Assembly: GCF_022842375.1 (NCBI RefSeq)
Contig: NZ_JALHPR010000017.1
Span: 30,582 to 94,581 of the forward strand
Direction of reading: 5' to 3'
Length of the DNA: 64,000 nucleotides
DNA from: Elioraea sp.
GTDB taxonomy: Bacteria > Pseudomonadota > Alphaproteobacteria > Acetobacterales > Acetobacteraceae
Numbering within the stretch: the stretch's first letter is position 1; each line of letters starts with the position of its first letter. Of this stretch, positions 54,901 through 64,000 are shown piece after piece. The notes under the pieces were generated by a model. That model ran no database searches. It worked only from the letters and a program-made list of their open reading frames with translations, and was not told the origin of the DNA. The position numbers and the translations under genes were made by a program.

Positions 54901-55857
54901 ATGACGGCTTTGGCCCCGGGTACTGGTAGCGTGGCGACGGTGTTTGGCGGGGCCGGGTTCATCGGCCGCTACATCGTCAAGCGGCTTGCCACGCAGGGCT
55001 TCGTCGTCCGCGTCGCTGGCCGTGACCCCGAGCGCGCGATGGCGCTGAAGCCGATGGGCGTGCCGGGCCAGATCCTGCCCGTGCGCGCCTCCGTCACCGA
55101 TGCGCGCAGCGTCGAGGCCAGCGTCAACGGTGCGACGGTCGTCATCAATTGCGTCGGCATCCTGTTCGAGAGCGCGGGCGCCCGCTTTGCCGCCGTGCAG
55201 GGCCAGGGGCCTGGCATCGTCGCCTCTGCCGCCGCGGCTGCGGGGGTTGGGCGGATGGTGCATCTCTCGGCGATCGGAGCGGATGCGGCGAGCCCCAGCG
55301 TCTATGCCCGCACCAAGGCCGCCGGCGAGGCGGCGGTGCTGGCCGGCTTCCCGGGTGCGACCATCCTTCGTCCCTCCATCGTGTTCGGGCCGGAGGATGG
55401 GTTCTTCAACCGCTTCGGCTCGCTCGCACGGTTCGCCCCTGCGCTGCCGACCTATGGCGGCGGCACGACGCGGTTCCAGCCCGTCTATGTCGGCGACGTG
55501 GCCGATGCCGTGATGGCATCGCTCGACCGGGCCGAGGCGATCGGGCGCACCTACGAGCTTGGCGGCCCGCGCATCTATACCTTCAAGGAGCTGCTGCAAT
55601 ACGTGCTGGCCGTGACGGGCCGGAAGCGGCTGCTGATCGATCTTCCGTTCAGCGTCGGCAATCTCCAGGCGCGGCTGTTCGAGCTCCTGCCCACGCCGCC
55701 GCTGACACGTGACCAGCTCCTGCTGCTCCAGCGCGACAACGTCGTGGCGGAGGGCGCGCTGACGCTCGCCGATCTCGGCATCGCGCCAAAGGCGCTCGAG
55801 GCCATCGTCCCCGCCTACCTTGCGCGCTTCCGGCCACATGGGCGTCGCGCAGCATAA
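54901..55857 (+). CDS. NAD(P)-binding complex I NDUFA9-like protein
   Basis: A 318-aa atypical SDR. The nucleotide-binding motif is VFGGAGFIGRYIVKRLA; HLSAIGADAASPSVYARTKAAGE and ILRPSIVFGPEDGFFNRF resemble the NDUFA9 subunit group associated with complex I. AGAGGTGATGC lies before the ATG. Its stop is followed at once by a small palindrome. The nuo operon is not in this window. Confidence 0.85.
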   Translation: MTALAPGTGSVATVFGGAGFIGRYIVKRLATQGFVVRVAGRDPERAMALKPMGVPGQILPVRASVTDARSVEASVNGATVVINCVGILFESAGARFAAVQGQGPGIVASAAAAAGVGRMVHLSAIGADAASPSVYARTKAAGEAAVLAGFPGATILRPSIVFGPEDGFFNRFGSLARFAPALPTYGGGTTRFQPVYVGDVADAVMASLDRAEAIGRTYELGGPRIYTFKELLQYVLAVTGRKRLLIDLPFSVGNLQARLFELLPTPPLTRDQLLLLQRDNVVAEGALTLADLGIAPKALEAIVPAYLARFRPHGRRAA

Positions 55858-55964
55858 GTCCGAATCGGACCTATCAATTTCCGGTCTGCTCGAATCAGAT
55901 GCCGCATCGTCGCCCGTCTGGGCGATCACGCGGCACTCGTAAAGAAATAGGGTCCGAAACGGAC
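55858..55964. repeat. two related palindromes between the NDUFA9-like gene and gltD
   Basis: GTCCGAATCGGAC (55858-55870) is a perfect dyad, and GTCCGAAACGGAC (55952-55964) is the same with one change, 94 bases apart. The 253-base gap also holds GANTC sites at 55862, 55892 and 55981. The palindromes may be regulatory operators for gltDB or terminator parts. Confidence 0.5.
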
Positions 55965-56110
55965 GTTTCCTGCTCATTCTGACTCGTCAGCCTGCCTGAC
56001 CCATTGTATGGACGCTGCGTTGGCTTCGCCGATGGCTGGCGGCGGCCAACCCGTGACCGGGGACCACCCCGGCCGGACCATCGGGGCGTTGCTGAGATCG
56101 GAGCGTGAGC

Positions 56111-57553
56111 ATGGCCGAGCGGATGCTGAAATTCGTCGCCACCCCCCAGCGGACGCCCGACAAGCGCAGCGCCGCCGAGCGCAGCGGCGACTGGGACGAG
56201 ATCTACCGCGAGTTCTCGGCCGAGCGTGCCACGGAGCAGGCCAGCCGCTGCAGCCAGTGCGGCGTGCCGTTCTGCCAGGTGCATTGCCCGCTCGGGAACA
56301 ACATCCCCGATTGGCTCAAGCTCACCGCCGAGGGGCGGCTCGAGGAGGCCTATGAGGTCGCCTCTGCCACCAACACCTTCCCCGAGATCTGTGGCCGCAT
56401 CTGCCCGCAGGACAGGCTGTGCGAAGGCAACTGCGTCATCGAGAAGGGGTTCGAGAGCGTCACGATCGGCGCGGTCGAGAAATACATCACCGACACCGCC
56501 TTCGAGAAAGGCTGGGTGCGGCCGCCGAGCCCGCAGCGGGAGCTTCCCTACAGCGTCGGCATCATTGGTGCCGGCCCCGGCGGGCTTGCCGCCGCCGAGC
56601 AGCTGCGCCGCCAGGGCTACGCCGTCGACCTCTATGATCGGTATGACCGGCCCGGCGGGCTGATGATCTACGGCATCCCGAACTTCAAGCTCGAGAAGCC
56701 GGTCGTGCTCAGGCGGTGGGACCTCTACCGCGCCGCCGGCATCCGCTTCCACATGGACTGTGCGGTGGGGAAGGACATCTCGCTCGCCGAACTGCGCAAC
56801 CGCCACGATGCGGTGCTGATCGCCACCGGCGTCTACAAGGCGCGCGAGCTCGGCGGACCAGGCTCCGGCCTCTCGGGAATCGTGCCGGCGCTCGACTACC
56901 TCACCGCGTCGAACCGCAGCGGGCTCGGCGACAGTGTTCCCGCCTTCGCCGATGGCACGCTGAACGCCGCGGGCCGCAAGGTCGTGGTGATCGGCGGTGG
57001 CGATACGGCGATGGATTGCGTGCGAACCGCCATCCGCCAGGGTGCCACCTCGGTCACCTGCCTCTACCGCCGCGACAAGGCGAACATGCCGGGCAGCATG
57101 CGCGAGGTGAAGCACGCCGAGGAGGAGGGCGTTCGCTTCGAATGGCTCGCAGCACCCGAGGCGTTCCTGGGCGACCGTGCGGTGGCCGGCGTGCGGGCCG
57201 TGCGCATGCATCTTGGCCTGCCCGATCCCGCTGGCCGCCAGCAGGTCGAGCCGATCGCCGGGTCCGCCTTCACGGTCGAGGCCGATCTCGTGATCAAGGC
57301 GCTCGGCTTCGACCCGGAGGACGTGCCCGCGATGTTCGGCGAGACGGGCCTTGCCGTGACGCGCTGGGGCACGCTGAAGGTCGACCACCGCACGATGATG
57401 ACGTCGGTCCCGGGCGTGTTCGCTGCCGGCGACATCGTGCGCGGCGCCTCCCTCGTCGTGTGGGCGATCCGCGATGGGCGCGATGCAGCGGCCCAGATGC
57501 ACCGTTTCATCCAGGAAAAGGCAGCGGCAACCGTCGCCGTCGCGGCAGAGTGA
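56111..57553 (+). CDS. gltD: glutamate synthase small subunit
   Basis: A 480-aa flavoprotein that passes electrons from NADPH to GltB. Two N-terminal cysteine clusters, CSQCGVPFCQVHCPLG and CGRICPQDRLCEGNC, form 4Fe-4S centres. The FAD motif is VGIIGAGPGGLAAAEQLR and the NADPH motif VVVIGGGDTAMDCVRTA. ATG 56111 with GGAG seven bases away is preferred over a GTG at 56105. It lies 11 bases before gltB, in D-B order. Confidence 0.95.
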   Translation: MAERMLKFVATPQRTPDKRSAAERSGDWDEIYREFSAERATEQASRCSQCGVPFCQVHCPLGNNIPDWLKLTAEGRLEEAYEVASATNTFPEICGRICPQDRLCEGNCVIEKGFESVTIGAVEKYITDTAFEKGWVRPPSPQRELPYSVGIIGAGPGGLAAAEQLRRQGYAVDLYDRYDRPGGLMIYGIPNFKLEKPVVLRRWDLYRAAGIRFHMDCAVGKDISLAELRNRHDAVLIATGVYKARELGGPGSGLSGIVPALDYLTASNRSGLGDSVPAFADGTLNAAGRKVVVIGGGDTAMDCVRTAIRQGATSVTCLYRRDKANMPGSMREVKHAEEEGVRFEWLAAPEAFLGDRAVAGVRAVRMHLGLPDPAGRQQVEPIAGSAFTVEADLVIKALGFDPEDVPAMFGETGLAVTRWGTLKVDHRTMMTSVPGVFAAGDIVRGASLVVWAIRDGRDAAAQMHRFIQEKAAATVAVAAE

Positions 57554-57564
57554 GGACCGGACCC

Positions 57565-60500
57565 ATGGACGGCATGATTCCTGAGCGTGGTTCTGAGTTC
57601 GTTGCGGCCCACGATGCCAATGCCGCGGTGCTGCGCGAGGCCGGCATCGACCTCACCGAGCATGATGCCTGCGGCGTCGGCGTCGTCGTTGCCCTCGACG
57701 GCAAGCCTTCGCGCCGCGTGGTGCAGGCGGGCATCGATGCGCTGCGAAGCGTGTGGCACCGCGGCGCCGTCGATGCCGACGGCAAGACCGGCGACGGTGC
57801 GGGCATCCATGTCGAGATCCCGCGCGACTTCTTCGCCGAGGCCGTGACGCGCGGCGGCGACACGGTGCGCCCGGGGCGCATCGCCGTCGGCCAGGTGTTC
57901 CTGCCCAAGACCGATCTCGGCGCGCAGGAGCGTTGCCGCCAGATCATCGAGACCGAGATCCTCGCACTCAACTACGGCATCTATGGCTGGCGGCAGGTGC
58001 CGATCGACGTCTCGGTGATCGGCGAGAAGGCCAACGCGACGCGGCCCGAGATCGAGCAGATCATGCTCTACGACCCCGATGCCCGCGACGATGCGACGGT
58101 CGAGCGCGACCTCTACGTCATCCGCCGCCGGATCGAGAAGGCGGCGATCGCGGCCCAGGTGAGCGACCTCTACATCTGCTCGCTCTCGTGCCGGTCGATC
58201 ATCTACAAGGGGATGTTCCTGGCCGAGAGCCTGACGGAATTCTACCCCGACCTGGTGGATGAGCGCTTCATCTCGCGCTTCGCCATCTACCACCAGCGCT
58301 ACAGCACCAACACCTTCCCGACATGGCGCTTGGCGCAGCCGTTCCGGATGGTCGCGCACAACGGCGAGATCAACACGATCACCGGCAACGTGAACTGGAT
58401 GAAGAGCCACGAGACCAGGCTCTCCTCGCCGCTGCTCGACCAGTACATGGACGACATCAAGCCGGTGATCCAGTCCGGCGGGTCGGACACCGCCATCCTC
58501 GACAACGTGTTCGAGGTGCTGGTGCGCGCCGGCCGCGACGCGCCGATGGCCAAGGCCATGATGATGCCGGAAAGCATCGGCTCCAACGCGACGATGCCGG
58601 AGGCGCACCGCGCGCTGTTCCTCTACTGCAACGCCGTGATGGAGCCGTGGGACGGCCCGGCGGCATTGGCCGGCACCGATGGCCGCTGGGTCGTTGCGGG
58701 GATGGATCGAAACGGCCTGCGCCCGATGCGCTACACCGTCACGGCCGATGGGCTTCTCGTCATCGGCAGCGAAACGGGCATGGTGAAGCTGCGCGAGGAC
58801 GAGATCGTCGCCAAGGGCCGCGTGGGCCCCGGGCAGTGCATCGCGGTCGACCTCGACGCGCCCCGCTTCTTCAGCGACCGCGAGCTGAAGGACATGCTGG
58901 CCGGGCGCGAGGATTTCGGCGCCTGGACGCGGCGGACGCTGCATCTCGATGCGCTGATCCGCACCGATGCGGCAGAGACGGCGCGGCTGGTCGGCGAGGA
59001 GCTTCGCCGCCGCCAGCTCTCGGCCGGCCTCACGCTCGAGGAGCTCGAGATGATCCTCCACCCGATGGTGGAGGAGGCGAGCGAGGCGACGGGCTCGATG
59101 GGCGACGACACGCCGCTCGCCGTGCTGTCGGAGCAGTACCGGCCGCTGTCGCACTACTTCCGCCAGGCCTTCAGCCAGGTGACGAACCCGCCGATCGACA
59201 GCTTGCGCGAAACCCGCGTGATGACGCTGAAGACGCGGCTCGGCAACCTCGGCAACGTGCTCGACCAGGACCAGGGCCAGTGCGACCTGCTCCAGCTCGA
59301 GAGTCCGGTGCTCACGACCACCGAGTTCGAGGCGATGCGCGCGCACATGGGCGACAACGCGGTGGAGGTCGATTGCACCTTCCCCGTGGCCGAGGGAGAG
59401 GCAGGGCTTCGCCGCGCGATCGAGCGCATCCGCCGCGAGGCCGAGGAGGGCATCCGCGCCGGTGCCGCGCATGTCATCCTGACCGATGAGCGCGTCTCGC
59501 CCGCGCGTTGCGCCATCCCGATGATCCTCGCCACCGGTGGCGTGCACACCCACCTCGTGAAGCAGTCGCTCCGCACCTTCACCTCGCTGAACGTGCGCGC
59601 GGCGGAAGCGATCGACACCCACTACGTCGCGGTGCTGATCGGCGTGGGTGCCACCACCGTGAACCCGTGGCTTGCGCAGGAGTGCATCGCCGACCGCCAC
59701 CGTCGTGGCCTGTTCGCCGACATGCCGCTCAAGACCGCCGTGCAGCGCTACCGGAAGGCGATGGACAAGGGCCTGCTCAAGATCATGAGCAAGATGGGCA
59801 TCGGCGTTCTGTCGTCATATCGCGGCGGGTACAATTTCGAGGCGATCGGCCTGTCGCGTTCGCTGGTGGCCGAGTTCTTCCCTGGCATGCAGAGCCGCAT
59901 CTCCGGCATCGGCATGTCGGGCATCGCGCGCAAGGTGTTGGCACTCCACGCCAAGGCGTGGGATGCCGATGCGGTGACGCTGCCGGTCGGCGGCCTCTAC
60001 AAGCTTCGCCGCACCGGAGAGGCGCATGCCTTCGCCGGATCGCTGATCCACATGCTGCAGACCGCGGTCGCGACCGACAGCTACCAGACCTACAAGCGCT
60101 ACGCCGATGCGGTGCGGAAGCTGCCGCCGATCGCACTCCGCGACCTGCTCGACTTCAAGATGGAGGGCCGGAAGGCGATCCCGGTCGAGGAGGTCGAGAG
60201 CGTCACCGAGATCAGGAAGCGCCTGGTCTCTCCCGGCATCAGCTTCGGCGCGTTGAGCCCGGAGGCGCACGAGACGCTCTCGATCGCGATGAACCGCATC
60301 GGTGCCAAGTCCGACAGCGGCGAGGGCGGCGAGGATGCGGGGCGCGCGAAGCCCCGGTCGAACGGCGACAACGCCAACTCGGCGATCAAGCAGATTGCGT
60401 CGGGCCGCTTCGGTGTCACGGCCGAGTACCTGAACAACTGCCGCGAGATCGAGATCAAGATGGCCCAGGGGGCCAAGCCCGGCGAGGGCGGCCAGCTCCC

Positions 60501-62112
60501 CGGCTTCAAGGTGTCGGAGATCATCGCCAGGCTGAGGCATTCGACGCCCGGCATCGCGCTGATCAGCCCGCCGCCGCACCACGACATCTACTCGATCGAG
60601 GATCTGGCCCAGCTCATCTACGACCTGAAGCAGATCAACCCCGAGGCCGCGGTCTGCGTGAAGCTGGTAGCCCGTTCCGGGATCGGCACGATCGCCGCGG
60701 GCGTTGCCAAGGCCAAGGCCGACACGATCCTGATCTCCGGCCATGTCGGTGGTACGGGCGCGTCGCCGCAGACCTCGATCAAGTACGCAGGGCTCCCCTG
60801 GGAGATGGGGCTGTCAGAGGCGCACCAGGTGCTGATGCTGAACCGCCTGCGGCACCGCGTGAAGTTGCGCACCGATGGCGGCATCAAGACGGGCCGCGAC
60901 GTGGTGATGGCCGCGATGCTGGGGGCCGAGGAGTTCGGCATCGGCACGGCGAGCCTCGTCGCCATGGGCTGCATCATGGTGCGGCAGTGCCACGCCAATA
61001 CCTGCCCCGTCGGCGTCTGCTCGCAGGACGAGGCGCTGCGCGCGAAGTTCGACGGCACCCCGGAGAAGGTGATCAACCTCTTCAGCTTCGTGGCCGAGGA
61101 GGTGCGCGAGATCCTCGCCGGCCTCGGCGTGCGCAAGCTCGAGGAAGTGATCGGGCGCACCGACCTGCTGCAGCAGGTCAGCCGCGGCGGCGCGTATCTC
61201 GATGACCTCGACCTCAACCCCATTCTCGCGCAGGCAGACCCCGGCCCCTATGCGCGGTTCTGCACGCTCGAGGGCCGGAACGAGGTGCCCGAGACGCTGG
61301 ATGCGCAGATGATCGCCGATGCGGCGCCGCTGTTCCGCGACGGCGAGAAGATGCAGCTCCAGTACAATATCCGTTCCACATACCGTACGATCGGGACGAA
61401 GATGTCGTCCAAGATCGTCCGCCAGTTCGGCATGAAGGGGCTCGCACCCGGCCATGTCACGGTCAGGCTGCGCGGCTCGGCGGGGCAGAGCCTCGGCGCC
61501 TTTGCGGTGCAGGGGCTGAAACTCGACGTGTTCGGCGATGCGAACGACTACGTGGGCAAGGGGCTCTCGGGCGGCACGATCGTGGTCCGCCAGGCGCCGT
61601 CCTCGACGCTCCGCTCGAACGAGAACACCATCATCGGCAACACGGTTCTCTATGGGGCCACGGCGGGCTGGCTGTTCGCTGCCGGCCAGGCGGGAGAGCG
61701 GTTCGCGGTGCGCAACTCGGGTGCCACGGCGGTGGTCGAGGGCTGCGGCTCGAACGGCTGCGAGTACATGACCGGTGGCGTGGCGGTGATCCTCGGGGCG
61801 GTCGGCGACAATTTCGCTGCCGGCATGACGGGCGGGCAGGCCTTCGTGTACGACCCCGAGGGCCTGCTGCCGGTGCGCGTGAACCCCGAGCATGTGCTGT
61901 GGCAGCGCCTGTCGCACCCGCACTGGGAGATGACGCTGCGTGACCTGATCATGCGGCATGTGGCGGAAACGAACAGCCGCTTCGCCGCGATGCTGCTGAA
62001 CGACTGGTCGCGCGAGCGTGGGCATTTCTGGCAGGTCGTGCCGAAGGATTTCGTCAGCTACCTGCCCGTGCCGCTCTCGCTCGAGGCAACGAAGGCGCAA
62101 GCGGGAGACTGA
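57565..62112 (+). CDS. gltB: glutamate synthase large subunit
   Basis: A 1515-aa subunit that makes glutamate from glutamine and 2-oxoglutarate. The mature N-terminal nucleophile is Cys36 in TEHDACGVGVVV, so a propeptide of about 35 residues is removed. The amidotransferase, central, FMN-binding (GGTGASPQTSIKYAG) and GXGXG C-terminal domains follow in order. CIMVRQCHANTCPVGVC binds the 3Fe-4S cluster. The frame is open far upstream inside gltD; the ATG at 57565 is the real start. Confidence 0.97.
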   Translation: MDGMIPERGSEFVAAHDANAAVLREAGIDLTEHDACGVGVVVALDGKPSRRVVQAGIDALRSVWHRGAVDADGKTGDGAGIHVEIPRDFFAEAVTRGGDTVRPGRIAVGQVFLPKTDLGAQERCRQIIETEILALNYGIYGWRQVPIDVSVIGEKANATRPEIEQIMLYDPDARDDATVERDLYVIRRRIEKAAIAAQVSDLYICSLSCRSIIYKGMFLAESLTEFYPDLVDERFISRFAIYHQRYSTNTFPTWRLAQPFRMVAHNGEINTITGNVNWMKSHETRLSSPLLDQYMDDIKPVIQSGGSDTAILDNVFEVLVRAGRDAPMAKAMMMPESIGSNATMPEAHRALFLYCNAVMEPWDGPAALAGTDGRWVVAGMDRNGLRPMRYTVTADGLLVIGSETGMVKLREDEIVAKGRVGPGQCIAVDLDAPRFFSDRELKDMLAGREDFGAWTRRTLHLDALIRTDAAETARLVGEELRRRQLSAGLTLEELEMILHPMVEEASEATGSMGDDTPLAVLSEQYRPLSHYFRQAFSQVTNPPIDSLRETRVMTLKTRLGNLGNVLDQDQGQCDLLQLESPVLTTTEFEAMRAHMGDNAVEVDCTFPVAEGEAGLRRAIERIRREAEEGIRAGAAHVILTDERVSPARCAIPMILATGGVHTHLVKQSLRTFTSLNVRAAEAIDTHYVAVLIGVGATTVNPWLAQECIADRHRRGLFADMPLKTAVQRYRKAMDKGLLKIMSKMGIGVLSSYRGGYNFEAIGLSRSLVAEFFPGMQSRISGIGMSGIARKVLALHAKAWDADAVTLPVGGLYKLRRTGEAHAFAGSLIHMLQTAVATDSYQTYKRYADAVRKLPPIALRDLLDFKMEGRKAIPVEEVESVTEIRKRLVSPGISFGALSPEAHETLSIAMNRIGAKSDSGEGGEDAGRAKPRSNGDNANSAIKQIASGRFGVTAEYLNNCREIEIKMAQGAKPGEGGQLPGFKVSEIIARLRHSTPGIALISPPPHHDIYSIEDLAQLIYDLKQINPEAAVCVKLVARSGIGTIAAGVAKAKADTILISGHVGGTGASPQTSIKYAGLPWEMGLSEAHQVLMLNRLRHRVKLRTDGGIKTGRDVVMAAMLGAEEFGIGTASLVAMGCIMVRQCHANTCPVGVCSQDEALRAKFDGTPEKVINLFSFVAEEVREILAGLGVRKLEEVIGRTDLLQQVSRGGAYLDDLDLNPILAQADPGPYARFCTLEGRNEVPETLDAQMIADAAPLFRDGEKMQLQYNIRSTYRTIGTKMSSKIVRQFGMKGLAPGHVTVRLRGSAGQSLGAFAVQGLKLDVFGDANDYVGKGLSGGTIVVRQAPSSTLRSNENTIIGNTVLYGATAGWLFAAGQAGERFAVRNSGATAVVEGCGSNGCEYMTGGVAVILGAVGDNFAAGMTGGQAFVYDPEGLLPVRVNPEHVLWQRLSHPHWEMTLRDLIMRHVAETNSRFAAMLLNDWSRERGHFWQVVPKDFVSYLPVPLSLEATKAQAGD

Positions 62113-62173
62113 TCCGCACACGATCGCGGCGGGGTGACGCGTGGGATGGGCTGTGCGATAAGCGCGGCCTCCC

Positions 62174-62842
62174 ATGCGCCTCCTCTATCACCTCCCGCTC
62201 TCGCCCTATTCGCGCAAGGTGCGTCTTGCCCTTGCCGAGAAGGGGCTTCCGTTCGAGCTCAAGGTCGAGAAGGTGTGGGAGCGCCGGCCTGACTTCCTGG
62301 CGCTGAACCCCGCGGCACAGGTGCCCGTGCTGGTCGAGGACTCGGGGCTCGCCGTGGCCGACAGCGCTGCGATCTGCGAGTACCTCGACGAAGCCTACCC
62401 CGACCAGCCGCTGCTCGGCCGTTCATTGGCCGAGCGGGCCGAGTGCCGGCGCATCGTTGCCTGGTTCGACGGCAAGTTCGCCCGCGAGGTCGATGACAAC
62501 CTGCTGTTCGAGAAACTGATGAAGCGCCTGTTCGGCCGGGGCGAGCCCGAGGGCGGCGCGATCAGGGCGGGGTTTGCCAATCTCCGCCATCACCTCGCCT
62601 ATCTCGGCTGGATCGCCGAGCACCGGAAATGGCTCGCCGGCGAGACCCTCACGCTCGCCGATCTCGCGGCGGCCGCGCATCTCTCGGCGCTCGATTTCCT
62701 GGGCGATGTCGACTGGTCGGTCAGTCCCGCGGCGAAGGAATGGTATGCGCGGGTGAAGTCGCGCCCCTCGTTCCGGGCGCTGCTGGTCGATCGCGTGCCG
62801 GGCCTGAGCCCGCCCGCGCACTACGCCGATCTCGACTTCTGA
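62174..62842 (+). CDS. glutathione S-transferase family protein
   Basis: A 222-aa cytosolic GST. The thioredoxin-like N-domain (LLYHLPLSPYSRKVRLALAE) contains a Ser where the catalytic residue usually sits. PAAQVPVLVED and a helical C-domain with TLADLAAAAHLSALDFLGDV follow. It lies 61 bases after gltB. The substrate is unknown. Confidence 0.87.
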   Translation: MRLLYHLPLSPYSRKVRLALAEKGLPFELKVEKVWERRPDFLALNPAAQVPVLVEDSGLAVADSAAICEYLDEAYPDQPLLGRSLAERAECRRIVAWFDGKFAREVDDNLLFEKLMKRLFGRGEPEGGAIRAGFANLRHHLAYLGWIAEHRKWLAGETLTLADLAAAAHLSALDFLGDVDWSVSPAAKEWYARVKSRPSFRALLVDRVPGLSPPAHYADLDF

Positions 62843-62891
62843 GCCCAGCGAGCGGTTGACACGCCACGCCGCCGCAGCGCGATCATACGCG

Positions 62892-64000
62892 ATGACCCGT
62901 GTCGTTCTTGCACTCCTGGTCCTGGTCGCCACCGCAATGCCCGCGGCCGCACAGCGCGTGGCGCTGGTGATCGGCAACGGTGCCTATCGCGAGGCGCCGG
63001 CGCTCGCCAACCCAGAGGCCGATGCGCGCGGCGTTGCCGCGTCGCTCTCCCGCCTCGGCTTCGCGACCGACCTGCTGCTGGATGCCGACAGGCCCGCGAT
63101 GGAGGCCGCCATCCGCCGCTTCGGCGAAGCGGCCGTGGGGGCGGAGGCAGCACTCGTCTACTACGCCGGCCACGCGGTGGAGGTCGCCGGGCGGAATCAC
63201 CTCATCCCCGTCTCGGCCCGCATCCGCAGCGACCGTGACCTGCCTTTCGAGACGATCGATTTCGATGCGGTGGTGGCACAGCTCGAGGGCCGCGCGCGGG
63301 TGATCCTGGTGTTCCTCGATGCCTGCCGCGACAATCCGTTCCGCCAGCGCCTGTCGGCGAGCGGCACGCGCGGCGTCGCCGCCCCGGGCCTCGCCCCGGT
63401 GCGCGGGCCGGTGGGCACGCTGGTCGCCTTCGCCACGGCGCCCGGGCAGGTGGCGCAGGACGGGTTTGGCCGCAACTCGCCCTTCACGGCAGCGCTGTTG
63501 CAGCACATGGAGACGCCGGGCCTCGAGATCCGCCCGATGCTGGGCCGCGTCAGGCAATCGGTGCGCGAGGCGACGGCGGGGTCGCAGGTGCCGTGGGAGA
63601 ATTCCTCGCTCGAAGGCGAGTTCTTCTTCCGTCCCGGGGCCGCGCAGGTTGCCACCGCCACCCCGCCGGCGCCCGACCCGGCGCTGAACCAGGGCGCGCC
63701 GCGCTCGGGCATCAGCCCCGATGGCGCGACCGAGCGGCTGTTCTGGGAGAGCGTGAAGGACAGCCGCAGCCCGGACGAGCTCCAGGCGTATCTCCGTCGC
63801 TACCCCGATGGCGTGTTCGCCGACCTCGCGCGCACCCGCATCGCCGCCCTCGAGCGCGCCCAGCGTCCCCCCGTGCCGGTCCCGCCGCCGCCGCCGCCGC
63901 CGGTGACGATCGAGGCAGCACGCCCGCCGCCGCCCGCTCCAACGCTACCAGCCGCGGCGCCACCAGCCGCAGTCGCTGCCGTTCCAGCGCAGCGCGCCCC
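62892..64000 (+). CDS. secreted caspase-like (C14) protein, truncated by the window end
   Basis: At least 369 codons are open, running off the right edge. The signal peptide is MTRVVLALLVLVATAMPAAA. The p20-like domain starts QRVALVIGNGAYR. The catalytic dyad is visible: His94 in YYAGHAVEVAG and Cys145 in FLDACRDNPF. After about residue 255 comes a TPR- or SEL1-like helix segment (ERLFWESVKDSRSPDELQAYLRRYP), then a Pro/Ala-rich region that continues out of view. The role is unknown; the C-terminus is missing. Confidence 0.87.
   Translation, partial: MTRVVLALLVLVATAMPAAAQRVALVIGNGAYREAPALANPEADARGVAASLSRLGFATDLLLDADRPAMEAAIRRFGEAAVGAEAALVYYAGHAVEVAGRNHLIPVSARIRSDRDLPFETIDFDAVVAQLEGRARVILVFLDACRDNPFRQRLSASGTRGVAAPGLAPVRGPVGTLVAFATAPGQVAQDGFGRNSPFTAALLQHMETPGLEIRPMLGRVRQSVREATAGSQVPWENSSLEGEFFFRPGAAQVATATPPAPDPALNQGAPRSGISPDGATERLFWESVKDSRSPDELQAYLRRYPDGVFADLARTRIAALERAQRPPVPVPPPPPPPVTIEAARPPPPAPTLPAAAPPAAVAAVPAQRA

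Noticed and set aside
57064..59700. An 878-codon open frame on the minus strand
   Set aside because: It lies opposite gltD and gltB and has shadow composition with no known domain.

Overview
The window is about 64 kb of G+C-rich, densely coding chromosome. Codon use, a conserved rpmH-rnpA-yidD-yidC-engB-argB run, a dapF-mtaB-ftsY run, a kdsD-lptC-lptA-lptB-rpoN-hpf run, an Hsp20-DUF1150 pair and a full LPS-export set all point to an alphaproteobacterium. Rhodospirillales, probably an Acetobacteraceae member of the Roseomonas/Elioraea type, is my best guess; it is an inference from gene order and protein flavour. Nearly everything is core metabolism and core information processing. I see no prophage, insertion sequence, CRISPR array, toxin-antitoxin pair or defence island.

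Layout. 0-4.5 kb: a sugar-acid dehydratase (IlvD/Edd), then a phosphonate/phosphate-type ABC transporter (D-C-E order) behind a strong candidate Pho box. 4.5-11 kb, minus strand: rpmI-rplT-pheS-pheT-pepT-aldo/keto reductase, read from a good sigma70-type promoter. 11-15 kb, plus strand: dapF-mtaB-ftsY and a creatininase-family protein. 15-24 kb, mostly minus: two small secreted or hypothetical proteins with a CtrA-like box, an NTF2-like protein, the tkt-gap-pgk operon, and a three-gene unit (M20 amidohydrolase, ABM monooxygenase, esterase). 24-34.5 kb, plus: a pteridine-reductase-like SDR with folB, an AT-rich gap holding a perfect DnaA box, uvrC, pgsA, a lipoprotein, moaD, and then the rpmH to argB cluster. 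34.5-40.3 kb: a tandem 92-bp repeat, a DUF2336/GGDEF pair on the opposite strand, then dapD-dapE. 40.3-43.5 kb: a decayed SDR, a SnoaL-like gene and truA-fmt-def. 43.6-47.8 kb: hsp20-DUF1150, a proline iminopeptidase and a three-gene envelope lipoprotein/M48 protease operon. 48-54.8 kb, minus: hpf-rpoN-lptB-lptA-lptC-kdsD, rnd and tRNA-Leu(CAG). 54.9-64 kb, plus: an NDUFA9-like protein, gltD-gltB, a glutathione S-transferase and the first part of a secreted caspase-like protein cut by the window end.

Taken together the genes cover lysine/diaminopimelate synthesis (dapF, dapD, dapE), arginine (argB), ammonium assimilation (gltDB), central carbon (tkt, gap, pgk), folate (folB and SDR), translation (pheST, rplT, rpmI, rpmH, hpf, fmt, def, truA, mtaB, tRNA-Leu), protein insertion (ftsY, yidC, yidD) and LPS biogenesis (kdsD, lptABC). 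The more interesting material is in the control DNA and repeats: the Pho box, the DnaA-box gap, the pheS leader, the rpmI leader hairpins, several tandem and palindromic repeats, and the uncharacterised lipoprotein/M48 operon. Promoters, operators and origin signals were called by eye and are hypotheses.
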